The notes under the pieces: generated by a model
What the model was told of the DNA's origin: nothing
Databases searched by the model: none
The model's input: the letters and a program-made list of their open reading frames with translations, nothing else
Shown: positions 33,392-44,650 of the stretch, in pieces
Numbering within the stretch: the first letter of the stretch is position 1
Layout of the letters: every line of letters begins with the position of its first letter
Program-made: the position numbers and the translations under genes
Assembly: GCA_002682825.1 (NCBI GenBank)
Contig: NOKP01000027.1
Span: 310,001 to 374,000 of the forward strand
Length of the DNA stretch: 64,000 bases
Direction of reading: 5' to 3'
Source: Neonectria sp. B-13
Taxonomy: Eukaryota; Ascomycota; Sordariomycetes; Hypocreales; Nectriaceae

Positions 33392-34248
33392 GTTTTGGGG
33401 CGAGGCAATTGGCTTGATGGTGTTGAAGAATCACAAACAGCTGTCAATTCCTCTTTTTTTCCATGTGGCTTTGGAGATTGTCGCAAGCTCCGTCCCCCGG
33501 TCGCCCGCATTCCCCCGGGCCCCACTAATACTTCTCAACAGGATCTGAGCTCACCAGATTTGAATCCATGTCGGAGCTATTCTACCCATGTCATTTTTAG
33601 GGGTCTATGAAGAGCTTTATGGAGGACAACTTGGAGAAATTCCCATAATTAGTACTAGCCTATATAATTCAAATTGCCGACATAACGGTGGCATGTGGCA
33701 TATGGCAGTCGTTGGCACCGCTGGAATTGTGTTGAGCGTGGAGGGAGCCATGCTTTCCAGCGACGTTAGTGGGCTGCAATGTTTCGTCCTACAATTCCAT
33801 CAAGGGTTTTAAATCTCCCACTTTACTCTCGGGGATTTTTCTGTGCTCTCCCGGCCGCCCGTATGACGGCCCCCCGCTGGGGCGAGTCCGGAGCCGGCTA
33901 ACACTTACGGACTCACGGAGCTTCATTAAAGTGGTTCCCGAATTCATGATTACCGCAATAGGCAATGCTTCTCAGCCGTTGCCTTTTGGCCAGCAGGGTC
34001 GGTTATACATTTACCGCAAAGCTTGAAAATAGGTGAATGACCGTCACGTTCAACCCTGAAGGCAAACTCTACTGGCAGACAGAGATATATATACCAGGTA
34101 AGCGTACGGAGAATGGTATTTTACATTTCTCCATCAATAACCACTCAATTTCAACCTTTCCTGCTCAACTACCGCCCAGCACGCACCTTGGATTTCTCCT
34201 TTCATCCTTTCGGTTACATCCCGCGCTTGCTCTAATCCTCGAGTCAAC
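33392..34248. other. Divergent region between monooxygenase and 220-aa unknown gene
   Basis: 857 bp. It includes a CGG-N3-CGG direct repeat (about 33889-33897) and CGG/CCG-rich DNA at 33855-33900 that could bind Zn2Cys6 regulators; these are inferred sites. Mirrored at 36312-37168. Confidence 0.5.
34084..34095 (+). promoter_or_regulatory. TATA box of the 220-aa unknown gene
   Basis: A TATATATA stretch followed by a CT-rich leader, about 155 bp before the ATG at 34249, an ordinary fungal promoter layout. Confidence 0.5.
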
Positions 34249-34911
34249 ATGTTTTCTTGGTGGCAGACTACGAAGCAAGATAGCCCCCAAGGGCAAGTCG
34301 CTCAGCAGCCGCCACACCAGCCACCACACCAACAGCAGCAGCAAACGAGGGAGCAGTTTCTCCGGGAATTACCAAGACACATTCCCAGAAAAGATGCACT
34401 TACTAGCGTGGAGGGAACAGCTCTTACCCAGGCCATGTCCATCTCTTTCTTTCCGAATCTCAAAGCTAAGGCATGGGATGGAGTAGAATGGGAAGCTCAC
34501 CTGAATGTCTATGCTAGCGACCTGGCCTGCCTCATGAAGGAAGGTTTCCATTGGACTGAAGCCAACGTGTTAGAACGAGAGGGTTATTTCACTGTTGGCA
34601 GGAAGTCGCTCTCCGTGGAAGCTAGAGAAAGTGGCTGGAACCATTCTCGCACTTACTTCCTCACAGACTTGGCAACAGTCCCTCAGTGGACTGCAACCCT
34701 TGACGTCTACGCCCGGGAGGTCCGAGTGCTTTCCGAGTTCAGGCTGCGCGACCTTTCGGTCGATATGATACACATAACTCAGGCCCATGACTCGGCGGAG
34801 CGGTTGATCTATTTCTTTGACGCATATGAGCCCAGCGTCAATTTTAATGCGATTTACGACGATATGCCGCTGGAGGGATGGTGGCCGTCGTGGCCGAAGA
34901 GCAGTAATTGA
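34249..34911 (+). CDS. Uncharacterised fungal protein, 220 aa, nearest the palindrome axis
   Basis: I do not recognise this family. Single exon starting MFSWWQTTKQDSPQ; a Gln/His/Pro-rich N terminus (QQPPHQPPHQQQQQ) precedes a folded-looking domain of about 180 residues with regular hydrophobic spacing and no signal peptide, Cys motif or membrane helix. It ends WWPSWPKSSN. It has a good TATA box and CT-rich leader. The opposite strand is also open for most of its length. Lies 219 bp from the N gap. Confidence 0.65.
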   Translation: MFSWWQTTKQDSPQGQVAQQPPHQPPHQQQQQTREQFLRELPRHIPRKDALTSVEGTALTQAMSISFFPNLKAKAWDGVEWEAHLNVYASDLACLMKEGFHWTEANVLEREGYFTVGRKSLSVEARESGWNHSRTYFLTDLATVPQWTATLDVYAREVRVLSEFRLRDLSVDMIHITQAHDSAERLIYFFDAYEPSVNFNAIYDDMPLEGWWPSWPKSSN

Positions 34912-35130
34912 GATCATATGTTGGCAAGAGGTAAACGTACCTGACTGCCATACTACTTCAGGTAGAAAGAAATGACGATAGAGTCTACCGTACGGGATCT
35001 TTAGACCGTTTGCTGGCTGCCCAGGGATGGTTTTGACTGTAGTTTCCAGTAATAACCAGTAGCGTTTGCGGGCGGTTGCCAATGTCGAATTCTCGACAAC
35101 GGCTCCTGCTTCAGTAACTTTGACAGGCAT
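34912..35130. other. Arm tip next to the gap
   Basis: 219 bp of 3' flank. On the minus strand the frame is open into the gap; on the other arm the same DNA gives an ATG-initiated frame beginning exactly at 35430. Confidence 0.5.
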
Positions 35131-35230
35131 NNNNNNNNNNNNNNNNNNNNNNNNNNNNNNNNNNNNNNNNNNNNNNNNNNNNNNNNNNNNNNNNNNNNNN
35201 NNNNNNNNNNNNNNNNNNNNNNNNNNNNNN
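35131..35230. other. Assembly gap of exactly 100 N
   Basis: One hundred undetermined bases. Exactly 100 is the conventional length for a gap of unknown size. Its left edge coincides with the last base of the left arm. Confidence 1.
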
Positions 35231-35429
35231 ACCCGGACCGTGAAGATGTGGTATCTACGGTATTCTACGTTAGCTTTGGTTTCAACGGCTGCCACAGGCG
35301 CTCGAGGGCATGTAAGTGAAATGTGGGGGAGGATGGGGGAGGATGGATATCTTACCCAGATGTCATTGTGGCTGGTATGAAGAAGGGAAGAAAAGAAAAG
35401 AAAAGCAACGTCCATGGGCGAGGTGTTAA
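35231..35429. other. Single-copy 199-bp spacer at the palindrome centre
   Basis: The only unduplicated bases inside the inverted repeat, present on the right side of the gap only. They contain an ATG at about 35255 with a signal-peptide-like reading (MWYLRYSTLALVSTAATGA) ending at a GTAAGT donor, and a poly-purine tract GAAAAGAAAAGAAAA near 35390-35405. Too short and interrupted to call a gene. Confidence 0.8.
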
Positions 35430-35648
35430 ATGCCTGTCAAAGTTACTGAAGCAGGAGCCGTTGTCGAGAATTCGACATTGGCAACCGCCCGCAAACGCTA
35501 CTGGTTATTACTGGAAACTACAGTCAAAACCATCCCTGGGCAGCCAGCAAACGGTCTAAAGATCCCGTACGGTAGACTCTATCGTCATTTCTTTCTACCT
35601 GAAGTAGTATGGCAGTCAGGTACGTTTACCTCTTGCCAACATATGATC

Positions 35649-36311
35649 TCAATTACTGCTCTTCGGCCACGACGGCCACCATCCCTCCAGCGGCATATCG
35701 TCGTAAATCGCATTAAAATTGACGCTGGGCTCATATGCGTCAAAGAAATAGATCAACCGCTCCGCCGAGTCATGGGCCTGAGTTATGTGTATCATATCGA
35801 CCGAAAGGTCGCGCAGCCTGAACTCGGAAAGCACTCGGACCTCCCGGGCGTAGACGTCAAGGGTTGCAGTCCACTGAGGGACTGTTGCCAAGTCTGTGAG
35901 GAAGTAAGTGCGAGAATGGTTCCAGCCACTTTCTCTAGCTTCCACGGAGAGCGACTTCCTGCCAACAGTGAAATAACCCTCTCGTTCTAACACGTTGGCT
36001 TCAGTCCAATGGAAACCTTCCTTCATGAGGCAGGCCAGGTCGCTAGCATAGACATTCAGGTGAGCTTCCCATTCTACTCCATCCCATGCCTTAGCTTTGA
36101 GATTCGGAAAGAAAGAGATGGACATGGCCTGGGTAAGAGCTGTTCCCTCCACGCTAGTAAGTGCATCTTTTCTGGGAATGTGTCTTGGTAATTCCCGGAG
36201 AAACTGCTCCCTCGTTTGCTGCTGCTGTTGGTGTGGTGGCTGGTGTGGCGGCTGCTGAGCGACTTGCCCTTGGGGGCTATCTTGCTTCGTAGTCTGCCAC
36301 CAAGAAAACAT
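35649..36311 (-). CDS. Uncharacterised 220-aa protein, second copy
   Basis: Identical to the gene at 34249-34911, on the opposite strand, with the same TATA box (36465-36476) and leader. Its 3' end lies 219 bp from the inner end of the right arm. Confidence 0.62.
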   Translation of the reverse strand: MFSWWQTTKQDSPQGQVAQQPPHQPPHQQQQQTREQFLRELPRHIPRKDALTSVEGTALTQAMSISFFPNLKAKAWDGVEWEAHLNVYASDLACLMKEGFHWTEANVLEREGYFTVGRKSLSVEARESGWNHSRTYFLTDLATVPQWTATLDVYAREVRVLSEFRLRDLSVDMIHITQAHDSAERLIYFFDAYEPSVNFNAIYDDMPLEGWWPSWPKSSN

Positions 36312-37168
36312 GTTGACTCGAGGATTAGAGCAAGCGCGGGATGTAACCGAAAGGATGAAAGGAGAAATCCAAGGTGCGTGCTGGGCGGTAGTTGAGCAGG
36401 AAAGGTTGAAATTGAGTGGTTATTGATGGAGAAATGTAAAATACCATTCTCCGTACGCTTACCTGGTATATATATCTCTGTCTGCCAGTAGAGTTTGCCT
36501 TCAGGGTTGAACGTGACGGTCATTCACCTATTTTCAAGCTTTGCGGTAAATGTATAACCGACCCTGCTGGCCAAAAGGCAACGGCTGAGAAGCATTGCCT
36601 ATTGCGGTAATCATGAATTCGGGAACCACTTTAATGAAGCTCCGTGAGTCCGTAAGTGTTAGCCGGCTCCGGACTCGCCCCAGCGGGGGGCCGTCATACG
36701 GGCGGCCGGGAGAGCACAGAAAAATCCCCGAGAGTAAAGTGGGAGATTTAAAACCCTTGATGGAATTGTAGGACGAAACATTGCAGCCCACTAACGTCGC
36801 TGGAAAGCATGGCTCCCTCCACGCTCAACACAATTCCAGCGGTGCCAACGACTGCCATATGCCACATGCCACCGTTATGTCGGCAATTTGAATTATATAG
36901 GCTAGTACTAATTATGGGAATTTCTCCAAGTTGTCCTCCATAAAGCTCTTCATAGACCCCTAAAAATGACATGGGTAGAATAGCTCCGACATGGATTCAA
37001 ATCTGGTGAGCTCAGATCCTGTTGAGAAGTATTAGTGGGGCCCGGGGGAATGCGGGCGACCGGGGGACGGAGCTTGCGACAATCTCCAAAGCCACATGGA
37101 AAAAAAGAGGAATTGACAGCTGTTTGTGATTCTTCAACACCATCAAGCCAATTGCCTCGCCCCAAAAC

Positions 37169-38665
37169 ATGTCCCCAAGCGCCCTCGACATGGCCGACCC
37201 TGTCGAGCACCACGACATCGTTGTCCTGGGAGCCGGCCTCTCGGGGATCAACACGGCCCACATCCTCCGCGAGTCGCTCCCCCACCGCCCGTTCACCATC
37301 CTCGAAGCCCGTCCCATCCTCGGCGGGACCTGGAGCTTCTTCCGCTACCCGGGCTTCCGATCCGACTCTTTCATGACCTCGTTCGGCTTCAAATGGCACC
37401 CCTGGAAGCACAAGCACAAGATGGCACTGGCCACCGAGATCGTCGAGTATCTGGAGGAGGCTGTCGACGCCGCGGGCCTCAGAGACACGATTCGGTTCCG
37501 GCACAAGTTGGTGGGCTGCGAGTGGCGCACCGACGAGCAGAACTGGCGGCTCGACGTAGAAGTTGACGGAGAGCGCAAGGTCTTTACCGCAAACTTCATC
37601 ATCAGCTGCATGGGGTACTACTCCTACGACAAGGCATTTCCCAGTGTCATTCCCGGGCTGGACAGCTTCGAGGGCAAGACTATCCACCCCCAATGGTGGC
37701 CCGAGGATCTCGACTACGCCAACAAACGGATGATCATCGTCGGGTCCGGCGCCACCGCCGTCACCATTGTGCCCTCGCTGGCCGAGAAGGCAGGCATGGT
37801 GACGATGCTCCAGCGCAGCCCGTCCTTCGTGGTTTCGCGGAGCACGTCGTCGGGGCTTGAAGCCTTCCTGCGCATCTTCCTCCCGCTGGCGTGGGTCCAT
37901 TGGATCGCGTGGTGGAAGGACACGGTGGATGAGGTGTTCATCACCCAATTTCTACTAGCATTCCCCGGCGTGGGGAGGTTCTTCATCAACAAGTCGACCA
38001 AGGAGGCGGTGCCCAAGGATTTGGACATTGGCGTCCACTTCAACCCGAGCTACAATCCCTTCCAGCAGCGCCTGTGCATGTGTCCGGATGGTGATTTCTT
38101 CAAGGCATTGCACCGAGACAATGTTGAGCTCGTGACGGACGTGATCGACACGGTGACCACGGATGGCGTCCTGCTCAAGTCCGGGCGCAAGCTCACTGCT
38201 GACATCATCGTCACCGCCACCGGACTCTACTTCCAGCTCTTGGGCGGAGTGACGCCTCTGGTTGACGGCCAGCCCGTCGAAATAGGATCGAAATATACCT
38301 GGCGCGGATGCCTGCTCGAGTCGCTCCCCAACAGCGCCTTCATCATGGGCTATGTGACGCAGTCGTGGACGCCCGGCGCCGACATCATGGCCAAGACTGT
38401 GGTGCGGGTCCTGAAGCAAATGGAGAGCACGGGGTCGACGACGGTGGTGCCGGTGATGGAGAACCCGAAAGGTAAGCCGCGGAAGCTGGCTGTATCCACG
38501 ACCGCCAACTACTTTCTCAAGGCCGCCGACCGGATACCCAAGGTGACGGGTGAGGGCGTTTGGTACGGCCGTACCAACCTGGCTATAGACATGTGGGCGT
38601 GGTTGTTTGGGAGCGTTACGGAAGGGTTGCTCTACGGTCGAAGGGAGAGCAAGAAGGAGACATGA
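37169..38665 (+). CDS. Baeyer-Villiger-type flavin monooxygenase, second copy
   Basis: Identical to the gene at 31895-33391; single exon, 498 aa, intact. FEGKTIHPQWWP fingerprint at residues 167-178 and both nucleotide-binding GxGxx(G/A) motifs present. Co-oriented with the P450 copy that follows 966 bp downstream. Confidence 0.9.
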   Translation: MSPSALDMADPVEHHDIVVLGAGLSGINTAHILRESLPHRPFTILEARPILGGTWSFFRYPGFRSDSFMTSFGFKWHPWKHKHKMALATEIVEYLEEAVDAAGLRDTIRFRHKLVGCEWRTDEQNWRLDVEVDGERKVFTANFIISCMGYYSYDKAFPSVIPGLDSFEGKTIHPQWWPEDLDYANKRMIIVGSGATAVTIVPSLAEKAGMVTMLQRSPSFVVSRSTSSGLEAFLRIFLPLAWVHWIAWWKDTVDEVFITQFLLAFPGVGRFFINKSTKEAVPKDLDIGVHFNPSYNPFQQRLCMCPDGDFFKALHRDNVELVTDVIDTVTTDGVLLKSGRKLTADIIVTATGLYFQLLGGVTPLVDGQPVEIGSKYTWRGCLLESLPNSAFIMGYVTQSWTPGADIMAKTVVRVLKQMESTGSTTVVPVMENPKGKPRKLAVSTTANYFLKAADRIPKVTGEGVWYGRTNLAIDMWAWLFGSVTEGLLYGRRESKKET

Positions 38666-39631
38666 ATGATGGGGTTTTATGAGAGCGACGGAATATTCCC
38701 TGTACACAGCACTTGTCTGTGGATATTTGATACGGCAGTACGCCTTAGGAGAAAGATGATGAATTACGTAGGGATGAGTCTCACCCACCGTTGGAGACGC
38801 GGAAACCTGCATTGCTGATCCCGGACGATCATTGTCAGTGCAGATCCACCACATTGCTTTTGCGGGAGCCGCCCTAGAAATAAATAAGGTCGTAAATTAG
38901 AGTAATGGATCCGGGTGTCAGTCAGGGAAACCCTTGGAAGTTGGGAGCCGGGCCGGGGCTCCGGCATGGCTCGGCTTTCCACAAGCAGATGAATTCCGAA
39001 CTAGATCCCCAATCTACGACATTCATTCATGTCGTTTTATGATGAGCATTCGTACGTCCAGTACTACGTGAGAAGAAGTTATTTACCTGCCATTTCAGGC
39101 TACGGCCTCTTCCACTGTAGATTTACAGGTGAACCCATGCCCGGGATACCTTGCCCGGATCGTCCAGCACGCCGGGCTCGTCGACCAACCGATGCTGGGG
39201 CATTTGGTGTTAGTGATGCATCAATATGCAGTGGAGCGCAATGGGATGTGTTCCCGACGGGTTGGTCCGCCTGTAAGCCTAATCTGTACCACGACCACGT
39301 CCCCCATCCACTCCACCGGGGACGCTGCTGGATCCGGCCGTCCCATCCCGTCCAGACTCCCCGAGTGCAAGCGGGCATGCTCTTCTAGGCCCTCGTCCCT
39401 TAAGTCTCAGGCGTATGTTTGTTAGAATCGCCCCCGCTAGCCTCCCTCTGGACCTTTGCAACCATGTTGATCCCAGTCAGAGGACCTGGGAAGGCTAAGA
39501 TGGCGGGCTAAAGCCGTTCCCCCACATGGCCGCGAGTCTGTTTGGAGACTTTGTTCCCGCTCCTGGAGTTCTGGACATCGACGACTTGCTTCTTGAGAGA
39601 AGGTATACCTGCCCCGTCTTTGCGGTTAACC

Positions 39632-41438
39632 ATGGGCCTGCTGTTGCGCCTGAACTCGACGCCGTCGTCGAGTCTCCTCCTCGCCGTCCTTCTCGGCCTG
39701 ATCGTCGTCGCCGTCACTCGCAGAGTCCGGCGCTGGTCTCGACTGCGACACATCCCCGGCCCCAAGCTCGCTGGATGGTCGAGTTTCTGGCAGCTCAGAG
39801 AGGCCCTCGGCGGTCGCTACCATGAGAGTCTTAAGGAAGCAAGCGACATGCACGGTGAGGCTTCTTATTGACTTGGTCTTGATGGCATCTATAAATGTTA
39901 ACGCAACTGAGGCCCGCTGGTACGAATTGGGCCGAACGAACTGCTCTCGACGGACCCAGTTGTCCTGCGACACATGTCCGCCGTCCGCAGTGACTATACC
40001 AAGGGCGACTTCTACACCAGCGGCAGGATCGTACCCGGGGTTGATAACGTGGTCTCGACAAGGGACGAGGCCAAACACAAAGCCATGAGAGCCAAGATGG
40101 CTCCGGGAGTGAGTAGTCGAGAAATGGAAATTCTGCTCTTCTACATAGTTGACAACCTTCTCTAGTACTCCGGCAAGGAAACCGAGGGATTCGGATTCGA
40201 GCCCGGCATGGACCGCCAGCTCCTCAACTTCCTCGCTCTTCTTGATCGCAAGTACATCTCCACTGACACCGCCACGCGCCCGGTAGACCTGGCGGAGAAG
40301 ACACAGTTCTTCGCCCTCGACGCCATCGGCGACGTCTCCCTCGGCGAGCCTTTCGGCTACCTCGCGCGCGACGAGGACCTCTACAACTACAACGAGATCA
40401 ACGCCAGCTCGCTTCCCGTCATGAACGTCGTGTCCGTCCTGCCCTGGCTGACGCAGATTGTCCACCGGTGGCCGCTCTGCCTGGTCCTGCCGCGCGAGGG
40501 CGACCAGGTTGGCTTTGGGCGGCTCATGGGGTAAGTGAAGCCTTGGGATTGGAATATTGATCTGGGGAAAGTCGGCCGCTAACATCTCATCTATGTTCAG
40601 ATTCGCGAGGAATTTCGTCGAGAGACGGCTTGCCACAGACGCTCCGCCGGTCAAGGACATGATGCAGGCGCACATCAACAACGGCATGACCAAAGAAGAG
40701 CTCATCCAGCAGGTCTTCATCTCCATGTAAGTCCTGAAGCCCTCCAGCTCCCCTACGAATTCGCAGACCGCTGACCACGCCGTAGCATCGCCGGCTCCAA
40801 CTCCTCCGCCCACGTCCTCCGCATGATCATCCTCTCCCTGATCACCAATCCCACCGCCTACGCCTCGCTGATCACCGAGATCCGCCACTTCGCGCCGCTC
40901 CTCAGCACGCCCATCGCCTGGGCCGAGACGCAGACCCTGCCGTACCTCCAGGCCGTCGTCCGTGAGGGCCTACGCATGTGGCCGCCCGTGGGAGGCCTGG
41001 GCTTCAAGCAAGTGCCCCCCGAGGGCGACACCATCAACGGCTACTTCGTGCCCGGCGGCACGCAGATCGGGCAGGGCTTCTACGCCGTCGGACGCTCGAG
41101 GCTCGTTTGGGGCGAAGACGCCGACGTGTTCCGGCCAGAGCGGTGGTTGATCGCCGACGGGGACGAGTTGAAGCGGATGGTCGCGGCGTTGGACACGCAT
41201 TTCGGCCATGGGAAGTACTCATGTCTGGGGAAACCACTTGCTCTGATGGAGATTCACAAAGCTGTTTACGAGGTGAGATACCGCTGGACAAGGCTTACCT
41301 GGGTATACTAACACGAAGCAGTTGATGAAGCGATACGATTTTGCAGTGCTCAATGCCGAGCAGCCGATCAAGACGACGACTTCTGTTTTCTTGTTTGCCT
41401 CGGACTTTTGGGTCAGGATAACGAGACGGACGTTATGA
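39632..41438 (+). CDS. Cytochrome P450, second copy
   Basis: Identical to the gene at 29122-30928. Exons 39632-39854, 39912-40108, 40166-40530, 40601-40726, 40786-41272, 41322-41438. Heme-ligand Cys450 codon at 41222-41224. Confidence 0.9.
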
Positions 41439-41778
41439 GATAGCCAGCACCTTAATAATCTTTAATGGCCTGTATGATTGTATAGAGCACATATATGCAG
41501 CCGGTAACATGTAGTCTACTTCTTAGGTTCAGTTTGCCCAGGCGAGAAAATGACCAACCTTACGTTTTACGGCAACTTCAACTGTTCGCTTGTACCAATA
41601 ATTGTAGACCAGATACTTGTGGATGAACCTGCTTTTAATACTGTGACCTCTGGTATATGTAGCTTCGATCACGCGAGCTGATGTTGTACACGATAGAGGT
41701 GTTACTGAGGCACCCGTCGCTTACACGGCGATGCACAGTAGAGGGATAGATGCATGGCCTGTTGATGTCTTCATCAGG

Positions 41779-43249
41779 CTATGAAACTTCATCGTCATCG
41801 TCCTCTGGTTTCCTTGACGGCGTTCCAAGACTTTCTAAACCCCTGGCTCCAGATAACTCGGCTGGCGCAGTGCTCGGCACTACTTCCGCGATCTTGGTAG
41901 ATCCCATTACTTCTTGGTATTTCCGGCCTGTTTCGTCAAGCAAAGCTTGCACCTCCTTCTCCCTCTGCACAATGTCCTCCCGCTCTTTTTTCAGCTTTTC
42001 CACTCGGGCCTGTTTCCCCTTCATATCCCCTTCCATTCCTTTAAGCGTGGTTTGCAGTCGGGCAAGGCATTCCGTCAGGCTGGGGAGCGGCGAGATCTTT
42101 GGAGGCACTTGCAGCAAGTCTTGACCAGGATCCTTTCGGGGCTTCTTCAGGCCATCCATTCCTGCACGTGTCTGTGCCGCTTCGTAGGCGATCCGCCGCT
42201 CAGCATCGCTATCGGAGGATGAGTCTGACGTGTGCCCCTCAGCCGCCGTGATGAGCTCGGCCATCTGCTGTCGGTCATGTTTGCGCCGTTCCTTTTCAGC
42301 CCGCTTGCCAAGAGACAAGCCTCCATCCTCGACGTAATTATCGAAACCTTCTCCTAGGTCTTCATCCTCTGCCTTCAACCGGGTATCATCCTTCTTCTTG
42401 CGACCAAAACTATCCTCATCGTCGTCTTCGAGGGAGAGAAAGTCCTGTTCCTTTGCTAACCGTTGTCGACGCTCCTTTTTCTCACGGATCTCAACATCAG
42501 TTAGGATGGTGGTATTGGGTTTCGCGCGTCCTAGATCGGAAGAATCAACGACGAGGGCACCGTCGAGCTCGGAGACATCGAGATCCATCGCGTCGACATC
42601 GTCGGGGGAGAACGTAGAGACTTTCTGGGGAGTATTGGGCGTTGAAGACTGAAGTTCGTCGAGGTATTCCTTGCTATATTTCGGTCGGTCATCTTCGTCC
42701 CCTAGCGACCGCATCGGAAGGCCCCTCGACGATATCCCCCTCTTGATGGCGCTATTCTCTAGAGCCCGTTGCCCGAGCGGGACTTTCTTCGGCGTGAAGA
42801 CCTCGGCATTGTCCTCGTCGCCTGCGACAGCTTCATCTCCACCAAACGAGAGCCGTGACGACTTGTTGGGGCGCTTCTTATGTTTCAGCGAACTTGACCG
42901 GCTGATTACTGGTCGGACCACCACAGGGCCGTCATCGTCATCGCCGTCATTCTTGGTAGGGGCTTCTTCTCCAAGGCTTCCGCTGTCGGCCAGGTTGAGG
43001 CTCTTCCTTAGTCCTGACTGTCGAAAAGGCTTTCGTCCGGATTTAGATCCAAAAACCGGCTTCGAAGATTCTGTCATTCGTAAAGGTCAGCCTTAATCTG
43101 CATCAGCAATAGTCGCGAAGAGGAATCAAGGAATGCTCACCAGCTTTCAGCGCGTCGTCGGCACTCGCGGTGTGCGTTTCTTCGGCAGCATCGTTGTCAT
43201 CCACCACCTTGATGACCTTTGCTTTGCGCTTCGCCCCAAACGAGCTCAT
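41779..43249 (-). CDS. Ntr2-like splicing factor, second copy
   Basis: Identical to 27311-28781. Exons 43249-43141 and 43070-41779, 466 aa, intact. Confidence 0.78.
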
Positions 43250-43464
43250 TTTGACAGAATTATCGAGTGCGACACTCCAGAAGATGAATGCTGCGAATCT
43301 TGAAAGTTGCGCCGGGCGCCGTTGACATGCGGCCGTGACGTGAAATCTTATCTTATCCGCACGTGACCATGTTTTTCCAACCGGGGTGTGAAATGGGTAG
43401 CTCAAGGTGCAGCCATCGCGTCGCAACACCACAGCGTTCAAGATATCTCATTGAACTGCTCAAG
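43250..43464. promoter_or_regulatory. Bidirectional SmG/Ntr2-like promoter, second copy
   Basis: Mirror of 27096-27310, with the same E-box (43360-43365) and GATA pair (43347-43357). Confidence 0.6.
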
Positions 43465-43956
43465 ATGGCGCCCGCCCAGCCCGAGTTAAAGAAGGTATAT
43501 CCAAGACTCCCTTTCAGATTCTGTCGCGTCCTGCGACCTCTCCTGCGACAGGACGGTCCCCCGCCATCAATTACTCTTGCGACCCAAGGCCTCAAGCATC
43601 AGACCTAACTTTTCTGCCTAGTACCTCGACAAGCGACTGTTTGTCCAACTGAACGGTAGTCGCAAGGTTATCGGCGTCCTCCGTGGTTACGATGTAAGCG
43701 ATGGAACTGTTGCGCTGTGTATTCTGCCGGGCTATGCTGACCGACACAGGTGTTCCTGAACATTGTCCTGGACGAGGCGGTGGAGGAGAAAGAGGGCGGC
43801 GAGAAGGTCCGACTCGGCATGGCGGTACGTCTTCTTGACTTCTTGCGCGCTGCAACTGATTGATACTGATACCGACAATAGGTCATCCGTGGTAACTCCG
43901 TGGTGATGCTGGAGGCTCTGGAACGAATCGGCGGCGACGACCGACAACACCGATAG
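43465..43956 (+). CDS. SmG, second copy
   Basis: Identical to 26604-27095. Exons 43465-43494, 43622-43693, 43750-43824, 43882-43956, all phase 0; 83 aa. Confidence 0.93.
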
Positions 43957-44104
43957 ACGGACGATGGGACGGGAGGATGGAAATCTAAGATGCTTGCTTG
44001 GAGTTTGCGGTCGAAAATGAGTCATGTCCATGAGACTATTCGCTCGGGTCTATCTTGCTAGATACCAAGAAAGGAAATACCCTCAGGACCAGTGCCAACC
44101 AAAC

Positions 44105-44650
44105 CTATTTGCTCTGTTCTGCCCAAATTTTCTCCTCATAATAATCCATCAGCCTTCCTCCGTACGCCTTCTGCCAACCCTTGATACCCCCGGCGAGGAT
44201 TTCGGCTTTGATGCCAGTCTCGTCGACCTCGTCAAGATAGTCTTGCATCCATCCGGCGCAGCGAGGGCCTCTGCTCCCACAGCTTCCTGTTCGCGACCGG
44301 ATGTGTCAGCAGCGGTCTTGCGTTGAGCTGTTCCGGGATCAGACAAGGTTCTTACCGCAGTAGAAGATGATCCTCCGAATGCCCGCCTGCTTGCAAAGCT
44401 GGTAGATCACGGGCCGGGTCTGGTAGAAAGTGTGCGCGGGGAGGTTGATGGAGGTCGATACAGTGCCGCCCTCCCAGTCCGTCCGGCGCACATCCACCAG
44501 GAGGAAATCTCTAGTGGCACCTGAACCCGCCGCTGAGACCTTTTCGACAAGCGCCGCAACTTCGGAGGCTTCTACTCGAGGGCATGATGCCTGTGCCTCG
44601 GGGAAGGCTGTCCACCATGGCGGGGTATCCTGCGGGGCAGCTGAAGCCAT
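44105..44650 (-). CDS. Rhodanese/Cdc25-like (YCH1/IBP1-type), second copy
   Basis: Identical to 25910-26455. Exons 44650-44356 and 44286-44105; the C-x5-R loop is again split by the intron. Confidence 0.86.

Larger units (their letters stand above)
6560..35130 (+). repeat. Left arm of giant inverted repeat (at least 28.6 kb)
   Basis: Position x pairs with 70560-x on the opposite strand over the whole interval. All coding frames in the two arms match residue for residue at mirrored coordinates, and spot checks of intergenic DNA (9001-9060, 16081-16140, 34921-34980) found no difference. The outer limit is set only by the window end, so 6560 is a minimum boundary. The inner limit is the N gap. 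Confidence 0.97.

Noticed and set aside
32612..33610. 332-codon open frame antisense to the flavin monooxygenase (also 31706-32605)
   Set aside because: Shadow of a strongly third-position biased gene; His/Arg/Gly-rich translation with no domain.
34037..34486. 149-codon frame overlapping the 220-aa gene
   Set aside because: Begins before the TATA box and leader of the real gene, in another frame, with composition expected of untranslated leader DNA.
35066..35415. Frames crossing the N gap
   Set aside because: Continuity through 100 undetermined bases is not evidence of coding.
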